Assembly: GCA_023450335.1 (NCBI GenBank)
Contig: JAEXHA010000171.1
Location: 1-9,018 of the forward strand
From: Actinomycetes bacterium
Lineage (GTDB): Bacteria; Actinomycetota; Actinomycetes; Actinomycetales; Microbacteriaceae
Length of the DNA stretch: 9,018 nt
Direction: 5' to 3'
Below are positions 1 through 7,583 of the stretch, one piece after another. The position numbers and the translations under genes are program-made. The notes under the pieces are model-generated. The model was not told where the DNA came from. It did no database searches and saw only the letters and a list, made by a program, of their open reading frames with translations. The stretch's first letter is position 1. The number at the start of each line of letters is the position of its first letter.

Positions 1-316
1 GACGACGCACCGTTCCGCCGCGTGTCGGGCATCGGCCCCAAGACGGCCAAGCTCATCGTCGTGCAGCTGGCCGGCAAGCTGGCCGTCGCGGCCACGCCCG
101 CCGGCGGCGGCCCGACTGCGGCCTCGCCGGTCGCCGGTCAGGTGGTGGCCGCGCTCATGGCGCTGGGGTGGAACGAGCGCGTCGCGGCCGAGGCGGTCGG
201 CGCCGTCACCGCGGATGGCTCCGCGCGGGAAGCGAGCACCGTGCCGGCGCTGCTGAAGCAGGCCCTGGCGCACCTGGGACCTGCCCGTGCCGACCGTCCG
301 CAGCGGGAGCAGACCG

Positions 317-324
<8 letters not shown>
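1..324 (+). CDS. ruvA: RuvA C-terminal part, Holliday junction branch migration subunit (5' truncated by window)
   Basis: RuvA binds the four-way Holliday junction as a tetramer and loads the RuvB motor during recombination and repair. Only the last 107 residues are in the window; the frame is open from base 1, so the start lies upstream. Fragment residues 8-27 (VSGIGPKTAKLIVVQLAGKL) are the second helix-hairpin-helix of domain II, with the G-I-G-P-K-T-A core that contacts the DNA backbone. A flexible Ala/Gly/Pro-rich linker follows (about 28-46), then the helical domain III (about 47-94, including ALMALGWNERVAAEAV) that contacts RuvB, and a short polar tail. RuvA is usually about 200 residues, so roughly 95 residues (the OB fold and first hairpin) are missing. 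The stop TGA at 322-324 lies inside the start of ruvB, so the two are translationally coupled. The family call is secure; the upstream start cannot be seen. Confidence 0.95.
305..309 (+). promoter_or_regulatory. Ribosome binding site that decides the ruvB start
   Basis: The bases GGGAG lie seven bases before the GTG at 317, within the last codons of ruvA. An earlier in-frame GTG at 287 has no comparable purine-rich stretch upstream, so this site favours 317 as the true start of ruvB. Confidence 0.6.
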
Positions 325-1360
<1,036 letters not shown>

Positions 1361-1438
1361 TCGCTGAAGGCTTTCGCCGCATTCTCCCGACGCAGCGCCG
1401 CGTGCGCCGCACCCACCGTGAAAGGTGCCCCCGCCTCC

Positions 1439-1870
1439 ATGATCTTCGCAACGACGCCGCAGTCCACCGAGCAGGCGGGCGGCTTCGCCGGCTTCTTCGC
1501 GCAGTACGGGCTCCTGCTCATGCTGCTGCTGCTCATCGTCTTCATGTTCTGGAGCTCGCGCCGCCGCCAGAAGAAGATGAAGGAGGAGCAGGAGACCAAG
1601 GCCCGCCAGCTGCTGCCCGGCGTGAAGGTGCTCCTGCAGGGCGGCCTGTACGCAACGCTCGTCGAATACGACGCCGACGACCTGTCGAAGTCGGCACGCG
1701 TCGAACTCGCCCCCGGGGTCGAGATCGAGGTGCACAGCCAGTCGATCCTGCGCGTGGTCGAGCCCGAAGCCGTGCCCATGGACGACGCCCCTGCCGAGTC
1801 GGTGGAGACCGCGGAAGAGCCCACCGCCGACGCCCCGGCGCCCGACGCGGACGACAAGCCCCAGGCCTGA
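1439..1870 (+). CDS. yajC: YajC, preprotein translocase auxiliary membrane subunit
   Basis: YajC is a small single-span membrane protein that associates with SecD and SecF and so with the SecYEG channel; its exact role is unsettled. The 143-residue product has a short N-terminus, one membrane segment (about 22-38, rich in Leu/Met/Phe), a basic cluster at the cytosolic side (RRRQKKMK, 41-48), and the conserved YajC beta-domain (about 57-106), with LLPGVKVLLQGGLYATLVEY matching the usual PGDxVxTxGGxxGxV pattern. After about residue 106 there is a low-complexity acidic tail with 12 Asp/Glu and one Lys. I chose ATG at 1439; AAAGG at 1421-1425 is a plausible though distant RBS. A GTG at 1418 in the same frame would add seven residues but lacks an RBS. 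It lies 78 bases after ruvB and 41 before secD, probably the first gene of a yajC-secD-secF transcript. Confidence 0.93.
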   Translation: MIFATTPQSTEQAGGFAGFFAQYGLLLMLLLLIVFMFWSSRRRQKKMKEEQETKARQLLPGVKVLLQGGLYATLVEYDADDLSKSARVELAPGVEIEVHSQSILRVVEPEAVPMDDAPAESVETAEEPTADAPAPDADDKPQA

Positions 1871-1911
1871 ACCACCACCGCGACGCGGTGCTCGCAGAAA
1901 GCTGACCCTCC

Positions 1912-3630
1912 GTGGCCACACCCACCCCCGTCCGCCATGCCTGGCGCGCGCTGACCGGACTGCTCGCGCTGACCGTGGTGCTGTTCGGCATCAACGCGCT
2001 GGGCGTGTTCGCCTTCAAGCAGAGCTCGTGGCTGCCTGAGCTCGCTCTCGATCTGCAGGGTGGGACGCAGATCGTCCTCGAGGCGCAGACGCCTGACGGT
2101 GCCGCACCGTCGGCCGAGCAGCTCGATCAGGCCGCCGCGATCATCCGGCAGCGCGTCGATGCATCGGGCGTGGGCGAAGCGGACATCACGACCCAGGCCG
2201 GCAACCAGATCGTCGTGCAGATCCCCGGGCAGGCCGACGAAGAGACCCGCAACCGCATCGAGGCTTCGGCGCAGCTGCAGCTGCGCGCCGTCATCTTCAC
2301 CGGGGCCGCGGCCACGTCGTTCGTCGGCGAGGACGGCAACGAGACGCCGTACCCGTCTCCCGACCCCACCCTCAACGCGACCCCCACCGTCGCGCCCACC
2401 GACGGCAGCGACCCCAACTGGGTGACCGATGCGCTGTACGCACAGTTCCTCGCTTACGACTGCACCGACGCGGCCAACGACCCGGCATCCGCACCCGTCG
2501 ATCAGCCGCTGATCACGTGCGACGACACGAACACGCAGAAGTTCATCCTCGGACCGGTCGAGCTCGACGGCTCGTCCATCTCGGATGCCAGTTTCGGTAT
2601 GAACAGCCAGAACGGCCAGTGGGCCGTGAACCTGGTCTTCGATTCCGAGGGCACCGAGACGTTCGGCAAGATCAGTCAGCGCCTCTACGGGCAGACCGCA
2701 CCGCAGAACCAGTTCGCGTTCGTTCTCGACGGCGTCATCCTGTCGGCGCCTTCGATGAACGCGGTGATCCTCGACGGCAAGCCGCAGATCACCGGCAGCT
2801 TCACGCAGGAGACGGCCAAGACCCTCGCCGACCAGCTGAAGTACGGCGCCCTGCCCCTGAGCTTCGAAGTGCAGAGCAGTAACTCGATCTCCGCGACGCT
2901 GGGAACCCAGCAGCTGCAGATCGGTCTGGTCGCGGGCCTGATCGGTCTCGCACTGGTCGCGGTCTATTCGCTGATCGTCTACCGCGCCCTGGGCTTCGTC
3001 ATCATCGCCTCGCTCGTGGTCATGGGTGTCCTCACCTACATCACGCTGTGCATCCTCGCCTGGCGCATGGGCTTCCGCCTGTCGCTGGCCGGCGTCGCCG
3101 GTCTGATCGTGACGATCGGGTTCACGGCCGACTCGTTCATCGTGTACTTCGAGCGAATACGAGACGAGCTGCGCGACGGCAAGTCCATCACCAGTTCGGT
3201 CGAGGACGGCTGGGCGCGGGCCAAGCGCACGATCTACATCTCCAAGTCGATCAACATCCTCGCCGCCGTCGTGCTGTACATCCTGGCCGACGCCACGGTG
3301 AAGGGGTTCGCGTTCACGCTCGGGCTCACGACGGTCATCGACATCCTGATCTTCATCCTGTTCACCCACCCGGTGCTGCAGCTGCTGGCCCGCACGCGGT
3401 TCTTCGGTGGCGGGCACCCCCTGTCGGGACTCGACCCCGATGCGCTGGGCGCGGTCTACCGCGGTCGCGCGCAGTTCCGTGCGCCGGTCGCGGTCGCCGG
3501 CGCGAAGGGCTCGGCGGCACGACGTGCCGGCCGGTCGCGGGGCGAGGCCGAGCGCCGACAGACCATCGCCGAACGCAAGCTCGCTGAGCAGAACGCGCAA
3601 GGCGGTTCGACGACGGAGGGGGACCGCTGA
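1912..3630 (+). CDS. secD: SecD, proton-driven protein export membrane subunit
   Basis: SecD, with SecF, uses the proton gradient to pull translocating proteins out of the SecYEG channel on the outer face of the membrane. The 572-residue product shows TM1 (about 13-34), then the DLQGGTQIVLEA motif (47-58) opening the large extracellular P1 domain, which ends near LKYGALPLSFEV (309-320). TM2-TM6 span roughly 336-492. The proton-relay aspartate is present as Asp407 in GFTADSFIVYFERIRDE (403-419); this 'TAD' form replaces the VDAN of enterobacterial SecD and, as far as I know, is usual in actinobacteria. P1 carries a Pro/Thr/Asp-rich insertion (about 138-170) and two cysteines (Cys184, Cys203). 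A basic cytosolic tail follows (about 512-572). The start is GTG at 1912 with only a weak purine stretch (AGAAAG, 1896-1901) upstream. The stop overlaps the secF start by one base (TGATG). An in-frame CGA-ATA-CGA at 3154-3162 is unusual. Confidence 0.97.
   Translation: MATPTPVRHAWRALTGLLALTVVLFGINALGVFAFKQSSWLPELALDLQGGTQIVLEAQTPDGAAPSAEQLDQAAAIIRQRVDASGVGEADITTQAGNQIVVQIPGQADEETRNRIEASAQLQLRAVIFTGAAATSFVGEDGNETPYPSPDPTLNATPTVAPTDGSDPNWVTDALYAQFLAYDCTDAANDPASAPVDQPLITCDDTNTQKFILGPVELDGSSISDASFGMNSQNGQWAVNLVFDSEGTETFGKISQRLYGQTAPQNQFAFVLDGVILSAPSMNAVILDGKPQITGSFTQETAKTLADQLKYGALPLSFEVQSSNSISATLGTQQLQIGLVAGLIGLALVAVYSLIVYRALGFVIIASLVVMGVLTYITLCILAWRMGFRLSLAGVAGLIVTIGFTADSFIVYFERIRDELRDGKSITSSVEDGWARAKRTIYISKSINILAAVVLYILADATVKGFAFTLGLTTVIDILIFILFTHPVLQLLARTRFFGGGHPLSGLDPDALGAVYRGRAQFRAPVAVAGAKGSAARRAGRSRGEAERRQTIAERKLAEQNAQGGSTTEGDR
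3615..3622 (+). promoter_or_regulatory. Strong ribosome binding site of secF, inside the end of secD
   Basis: GGAGGGGG lies seven bases before the secF ATG at 3630 and is built into the last codons of secD (Glu-Gly-Asp-Arg). Together with the TGATG stop/start overlap it indicates that secF is translated by coupled re-initiation plus direct ribosome entry, consistent with the balanced amounts expected of SecD and SecF. Confidence 0.75.
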
Positions 3631-4619
3631 TGGCCACCATGAGCGAGTTCGGCAACAACCTCTACACCGGAAAGACCTCGTTCCCGTTCGTCGGGCGCCG
3701 CCGGCTGTGGTTCCTCATCGCCGCGATCCTCGTGATCGGCTCGGCTCTGGTGCCGCTGTTCCGCCCCATCGAGTTCTCGATCGAGTTCACGGGCGGCTCG
3801 CAGTTCACCGTCAACGAAGTCGCCGAGCCCGACCAGACGGCCGCCACCGAGGCGGTGCAGCGGGTGGTGCCTGGCGCGACGACGAAGGTCACGACCATCG
3901 GCGAGGACGCCATCCGCGTCCAGACCGACCAGATGTCCGATGTCGAGACGCGCGAGGTGAGTGCGGCCCTGGCCGAGACCTTCGGGGTGTCGGCCGAGCA
4001 GGTCAGTGCGTCGTTCATCGGCCCCAGCTGGGGGCAGGACGTCACGCGGCAGTCGCTGTGGGGTCTGGCGATCTTCCTGGCGCTGACCTTCCTGATCCTG
4101 GCGGTGTACTTCCGCACGTGGAAGATGTCGGTCGCTGCCATCATCGGCCTGCTGGACGTGCTCATCATCACGATCGGTGTGTATGCGCTGTGCGGCTTCG
4201 AGATCTCGCCCGCCGCGGTCATCGGATTCCTCACGATCCTGTCGTATTCGCTGTACGACACGACGGTGGTGTTCGACAAGATCCGTGAGAACACGTACGA
4301 GGACGGCGAGAAGTCCGGTCGGACGTTCGGCGAATCGGTCAACCTGGCGGTCAACCAGACGCTGGTGCGCTCGATCAACACGACGGTCGTGGCAGCCCTG
4401 CCCACCGGCGCGATCCTGTTCATCGGCGCGCTGTGGCTCGGCGCGCAGACCCTGACCGACATCTCGCTGTCGATCTTCGTCGGCACCATCGTCGCGGCCT
4501 ACTCGACGCTGTTCGTGGCAGCTCCGCTGTTCTCGTTCATGCGCGAGGGGGAAGCCGACATCAAGACCCGCGACGAGCGGATCCTCGCGTCGCGCGAGCT
4601 CGCCGCCGTCCAGGCCTGA
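3630..4619 (+). CDS. secF: SecF, proton-driven protein export membrane subunit
   Basis: SecF pairs with SecD to form the 12-span export complex of the RND superfamily. The 329-residue product has a cytosolic N-terminus, TM1 (about 24-44), the FTGG motif (53-56) at the start of its small extracellular domain (about 45-138), the conserved IGPSWGQDV (130-138) just before TM2, and TM2-TM6 (about 142-304). The TM4 relay segment reads SYSLYDTTVVFDKIREN (205-221) with Asp210 in the expected place, and LVRSINTT (245-252) carries Arg247, matching the conserved arginine of the family. Length and order are normal. ATG at 3630 is chosen for the 7-base spacing to GGAGGGGG; an in-frame ATG at 3639 would lie 16 bases away. 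The gene ends 60 bases before rel; in several other actinobacteria apt occupies that junction. Confidence 0.97.
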   Translation: MATMSEFGNNLYTGKTSFPFVGRRRLWFLIAAILVIGSALVPLFRPIEFSIEFTGGSQFTVNEVAEPDQTAATEAVQRVVPGATTKVTTIGEDAIRVQTDQMSDVETREVSAALAETFGVSAEQVSASFIGPSWGQDVTRQSLWGLAIFLALTFLILAVYFRTWKMSVAAIIGLLDVLIITIGVYALCGFEISPAAVIGFLTILSYSLYDTTVVFDKIRENTYEDGEKSGRTFGESVNLAVNQTLVRSINTTVVAALPTGAILFIGALWLGAQTLTDISLSIFVGTIVAAYSTLFVAAPLFSFMREGEADIKTRDERILASRELAAVQA

Positions 4620-4643
4620 GGCCGTCCTCACAGCCCTCGGGCG

Positions 4644-4649
4644 TAGGAT
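4644..4649 (+). promoter_or_regulatory. Candidate -10 element for rel
   Basis: TAGGAT, a common actinobacterial form of the -10 hexamer (TANNNT), lies 30 bases before the rel ATG. It would start transcription near 4656 with a leader of roughly 25 bases. No good -35 is visible. It would allow rel to be expressed apart from secDF. Inference from sequence only. Confidence 0.4.
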
Positions 4650-4667
4650 TGAGAAGTTCTGCAGAGT

Positions 4668-4675
4668 GGAGGTGA
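4668..4675 (+). promoter_or_regulatory. Ribosome binding site of rel
   Basis: GGAGGTGA, close to the full anti-Shine-Dalgarno complement, ends four bases before the ATG at 4680. It fixes the start of rel and predicts efficient initiation. Confidence 0.75.
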
Positions 4676-4679
4676 GCCC

Positions 4680-6947
4680 ATGGCCGAGACGGCTTCCACG
4701 GCGGGCTCTCCACCCGCCCAGAGCTCCTCGCTGCGGCGGCTCGTCCCGCGGATCTTCTCGCGCGCACCCTCGCGCGACGGAATCGAACAGCTGACCCGAA
4801 CGGTCCGCACACACCATCCGAAGGGCGACACCGCACTCATCGAGCGCGCGTACACCGTCGCCGCACGCGCGCACGCCAGTCAGAAGCGGCAGAGCGGCGA
4901 ACCGTACATCACCCACCCGCTCGCGGTCGCTCAGATCCTCTCCGAACTGGGCCTGGGTCCGCGCGCCATCGCCGCCGCGCTGCTGCACGACACCGTCGAG
5001 GACACCGATTACGGTCTCGATCAGCTGACGGCGGAGTTCGGCGACGAGGTCGCCATGCTCGTCGACGGCGTCACCAAGCTCGACAAGGTCAAGTACGGCG
5101 ATGCCGCCCAGGCCGAGACGGTGCGCAAGATGATCGTGGCGATGTCCAAAGACATCCGCGTTCTCCTCATCAAGCTCGCCGACCGCCTGCACAACGCCCG
5201 CACGTGGGGTTTCGTCCCTCCGCACAAGGCTGCCAAGAAGGCGACCGAGACCCTCGAGATCTACGCCCCCCTGGCCAACCGCCTCGGTATCCAGGCGATC
5301 AAGAACGAACTCGAAGACCTTTCCTTCGCGGTGCTGCACCCGAAGCTCTATGCCGAGATCGACAGTCTCGTCAAGCAGCGCACTCCGCAGCGTGAGCAGT
5401 ACGTGCAGTCGGTCATCGAGGCGGTCGAGTCGGATCTTCGCGAGCTGCGCCTGCGCGGCCGCGTCATGGGGCGCCCCAAGCAGCTGTACTCCGTCTACCA
5501 GAAGATGGTGGTGCGCGGCCGCGAGTTCGATGACATCTACGACCTCATCGGCATTCGCGTGCTGGTGGGCACCGTGCGCGACTGCTATGCCGTGCTCGGC
5601 GCGATCCACGCACGCTGGACGCCGCTGCCGGGCCGCTTCAAGGACTACATCGCGACCCCGAAGTTCAACCTCTACCAGTCGCTGCATACGACCGTCATCG
5701 GCCCGGGCGGCCGCACGGTCGAGATCCAGATCCGCACCAACGAGATGCACCAGCAGGCCGAATACGGTGTCGCAGCGCACTGGAAGTACAAGGAGCGCGT
5801 CAACGGCGGCAAGGGAGAGAGCAAGGGCAGCGTCGACACCGACATGGCCTGGCTCGCCCATATCTCGGACTGGCAGGCGGAGACGGCTGACCCGGGGGAG
5901 TTCCTCGACTCTCTGCGCTTCGAGATCGGCGCGAAGGAGGTCTACGTCTTCACGCCGAAGGGCCGTGTCATCGGCCTGCCCGCCGGCGGGACGCCCGTGG
6001 ACTTCGCGTACGCGGTGCATACCGAGGTCGGCCACCGGACGATGGGCGCAAAGGTCAACGGCCGGCTCGTGCCGCTGGAATCCGAGCTCCACTCCGGCGA
6101 CGTCGTCGAAGTGTTCACCTCGAAGAACCCCGACGCGGGGCCGAGCCAGGACTGGCTGAGCTTCGTCAAGAGCACCCGCGCCCGCAGCAAGATCAGGGGC
6201 TGGTTCACCAAGGAGCGGCGCGAAGAGGCCGTCGAACAGGGCAAGGACGCCATCGCCCGCGCCATGCGCCGGCAGAACCTGCCCCTGCAGCGCCTGATGA
6301 GTCAGGACTCGTTCACCGAAGTCGCCCACCAGCTGCGGTATGAGGACGTCACCGCGCTGTATGCGGCGGTCGGCGAAGGCCACGTCTCCACGCAATCGGT
6401 GATCGAGAAGGTCAGCGCTCTGGTGGCCGCCCACGAAGACACCTCGACCGGCGCGATCACTCTTCCGGTCGGCCGCCAGCGTGCCCCGCGCGCCGGCGAC
6501 TCCGGCGTGCTGGTGCGCGGCGCCGACGACATCCTCGTCAAGCTGGCCAAGTGCTGCACCCCGGTGCCCGGCGACGAGATCGTCGGCTTCGTGACCCGGG
6601 GCAGCGGCGTGTCCGTGCACCGCGCCGACTGTTCGAACGTGAAGTCGCTCCAGTCCGACCCGGAGCGCATGATCGATGTCACCTGGGCGCCGACCTCCAA
6701 GAGCGTGTTCCTGGTGCAGATCCAGGTCGAGGCGCTCGATCGATCGGGCCTGCTCAGCGATGTCACCCGCGTACTCAGCGAGCACCACGTGAACATCCTG
6801 TCGGCGAGCGTGTCGACCTCGAACGACCGGCTGGCCATCAGCCGTTTCGTGTTCGAGATGGGCGACACCGTGCACCTCGATCGTGTGCTCAACGCTGTGC
6901 GTCGCATCGACGCCGTCTACGACGTGTACCGCGTCACGACTTCCTGA
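4680..6947 (+). CDS. rel: Rel, bifunctional (p)ppGpp synthetase/hydrolase
   Basis: Rel makes the alarmone (p)ppGpp from ATP and GDP/GTP on starved ribosomes and also degrades it. The 755-residue protein has every domain of a long RSH enzyme. The HD hydrolase (about 50-210) has an intact metal-binding set: His79 in YITHP, His103-Asp104 in LLHD, Glu107-Asp108 and Asp168 in LADRLHN. The synthetase (about 245-370) has RFKD (319-322), the RXKD signature of bifunctional enzymes rather than the EXDD of RelA-type synthetases, plus NLYQSLHT (330-337) and Glu348 in EIQIRT. TGS follows at about 417-480 (EVYVFTPKGRV), then a helical region, the Cys-rich zinc-finger-like domain (KCCTPVPGDE, 624-633; HRADC, 647-651) and a C-terminal ACT domain (about 676-755). 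The first 30 residues are Ser/Ala/Arg-rich and not conserved. ATG at 4680 is fixed by GGAGGTGA. Its last 31 bases overlap a minus-strand gene. It is likely the main alarmone enzyme of the cell. 'relA' is used for the same gene in many annotations. Confidence 0.97.
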   Translation: MAETASTAGSPPAQSSSLRRLVPRIFSRAPSRDGIEQLTRTVRTHHPKGDTALIERAYTVAARAHASQKRQSGEPYITHPLAVAQILSELGLGPRAIAAALLHDTVEDTDYGLDQLTAEFGDEVAMLVDGVTKLDKVKYGDAAQAETVRKMIVAMSKDIRVLLIKLADRLHNARTWGFVPPHKAAKKATETLEIYAPLANRLGIQAIKNELEDLSFAVLHPKLYAEIDSLVKQRTPQREQYVQSVIEAVESDLRELRLRGRVMGRPKQLYSVYQKMVVRGREFDDIYDLIGIRVLVGTVRDCYAVLGAIHARWTPLPGRFKDYIATPKFNLYQSLHTTVIGPGGRTVEIQIRTNEMHQQAEYGVAAHWKYKERVNGGKGESKGSVDTDMAWLAHISDWQAETADPGEFLDSLRFEIGAKEVYVFTPKGRVIGLPAGGTPVDFAYAVHTEVGHRTMGAKVNGRLVPLESELHSGDVVEVFTSKNPDAGPSQDWLSFVKSTRARSKIRGWFTKERREEAVEQGKDAIARAMRRQNLPLQRLMSQDSFTEVAHQLRYEDVTALYAAVGEGHVSTQSVIEKVSALVAAHEDTSTGAITLPVGRQRAPRAGDSGVLVRGADDILVKLAKCCTPVPGDEIVGFVTRGSGVSVHRADCSNVKSLQSDPERMIDVTWAPTSKSVFLVQIQVEALDRSGLLSDVTRVLSEHHVNILSASVSTSNDRLAISRFVFEMGDTVHLDRVLNAVRRIDAVYDVYRVTTS

Positions 6948-7477
6948 CGCTCCCGCAGGTGGGCCAGCGCGGGGCGCTTATAGGGTAGGGGCTTGGCCTC
7001 CTCGAGCCAGGCGATGGCCGCCGCGATCAGTTCGGGGCGCCAGGCGCACATCGCTTCCACGGTCGCGGCGTCCGCACCCTCACCGACGGCCTCGCGCACC
7101 AGATCGACGAGCGTGCGCACCGGCGTGGCGACCGCAAGCCCTGAGATGTGCATCACGTCGGCGGGTGGCAGACGCACGTCGCGGTAGCGCAACCGCGTGT
7201 CGAGGACGTGGTGGATGCGGCGCGCACTGATCCGCTGGACGACATGGGGACTCGGCGGCAGGGCCAGCGCCCCGTGCACCCACGCCGCCGATGCGTGCGT
7301 GACCGCCAGGGTGTCGCGGATGAAGACGCGCAGCGACGCAGCGCGCAACTCGCGCGTCTCGACCGCATCGGCCGGCATGAATCCCTCGCCGATCTCGACC
7401 ACATCGCCGTCCAGGCGCGCCGCGGTCAACTCCGCGGTCGAGAGCCGGTCACCGGCGAAGTAGAGGAACGGCCACAT
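6917..7477 (-). CDS. Solitary AbiEi-antitoxin-like protein (tentative)
   Basis: A 186-residue protein of uncertain function. An N-terminal segment (about 10-45, LSTAELTAARLDGDVVEIGE) resembles the small DNA-binding winged helix of AbiEi-type antitoxins. The rest follows a pattern common in actinobacterial proteins annotated as type IV AbiEi family antitoxin: 'SAAWVHGAL' (63-71), paired arginines and 'RLRYRDVRLPPADV' (95-108), 'GLAVATPVRTLVDLVRE' (113-129), then two C-terminal helices ending in KRPALAHLRER (167-177). No AbiEii nucleotidyltransferase partner lies next to it; its neighbours are rel and a DUF349 gene. I chose ATG at 7477; an in-frame TTG at 7537 would add 20 residues of poor, GC-driven sequence. 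No clear RBS is seen (GGGG 12 bases upstream), so the mRNA may be leaderless. The stop TAG overlaps the end of rel by 31 bases. The coding call is stronger (about 0.85) than the family call, which rests on pattern memory. Confidence 0.6.
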   Translation of the reverse strand: MWPFLYFAGDRLSTAELTAARLDGDVVEIGEGFMPADAVETRELRAASLRVFIRDTLAVTHASAAWVHGALALPPSPHVVQRISARRIHHVLDTRLRYRDVRLPPADVMHISGLAVATPVRTLVDLVREAVGEGADAATVEAMCAWRPELIAAAIAWLEEAKPLPYKRPALAHLRERQEVVTRYTS

Positions 7478-7483
7478 GCTGGC

Positions 7484-7489
7484 AGTGTG
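7484..7489 (-). promoter_or_regulatory. Weak candidate -10 for leaderless transcription of the AbiEi-like gene
   Basis: On the minus strand CACACT ends six bases before the ATG at 7477, the position of a -10 hexamer if transcription starts at the A of the ATG. It keeps the two most important bases (A at the second, T at the sixth position) but lacks the first T. Lack of a good RBS makes leaderless expression plausible. Weak evidence. Confidence 0.2.
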
Positions 7490-7528
7490 CCCCACTCCGG
7501 CCGCGCGCCGGCATCCGCCCGCCTCATC

Positions 7529-7537
7529 TGTGGACAA
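7529..7537 (-). promoter_or_regulatory. Perfect actinobacterial DnaA-box 9-mer (single site)
   Basis: Read on the minus strand the bases are TTGTCCACA, identical to the preferred DnaA box of high-GC actinobacteria. It lies in the 106-base spacer between the DUF349 gene and the AbiEi-like gene, about 52 bases before the latter's start. A lone box without an AT-rich unwinding region is not an origin; it could be a DnaA titration or regulatory site, or chance. Binding is inference. Confidence 0.35.
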
Positions 7538-7583
7538 CGCGGTCGCCGCCGGCCCCGGGGAGGAGCTGACGGAGCGGCCGGGT

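Noticed and set aside
287..316. Earlier GTG start for ruvB
   Set aside because: No purine-rich RBS upstream; the ten extra residues are unlike RuvB, while 317 has GGGAG at ideal distance.
6737..6746. Palindrome CGATCGATCG in rel
   Set aside because: It lies in ordinary Leu-Asp-Arg-Ser codons of the ACT domain; no sign of a protein binding site.
3456..6875. Very long minus-strand open frame (over 1100 codons) opposite secF and rel
   Set aside because: It lies opposite conserved SecF and Rel, crosses gene borders, has biased Arg/Asp/Val/His composition, and shows no domain. It is a by-product of GC-rich third positions.
6966..6978. Stem-loop after rel (AGCGC-GGG-GCGCT) as a terminator
   Set aside because: Only a five-pair stem with no following T-run, and it lies inside the opposing coding region. 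I see no convincing intrinsic terminator for rel.
7497..7511. Inverted repeat CCGGC-GCGCG-GCCGG (minus-strand reading) upstream of the AbiEi-like gene
   Set aside because: Five-pair all-GC arms are common by chance at this composition; not enough to call an operator or terminator.
7478..7537. TTG-initiated N-terminal extension of the AbiEi-like protein
   Set aside because: Twenty extra residues without family resemblance and a rare start; its first bases coincide with the DnaA-box sequence.
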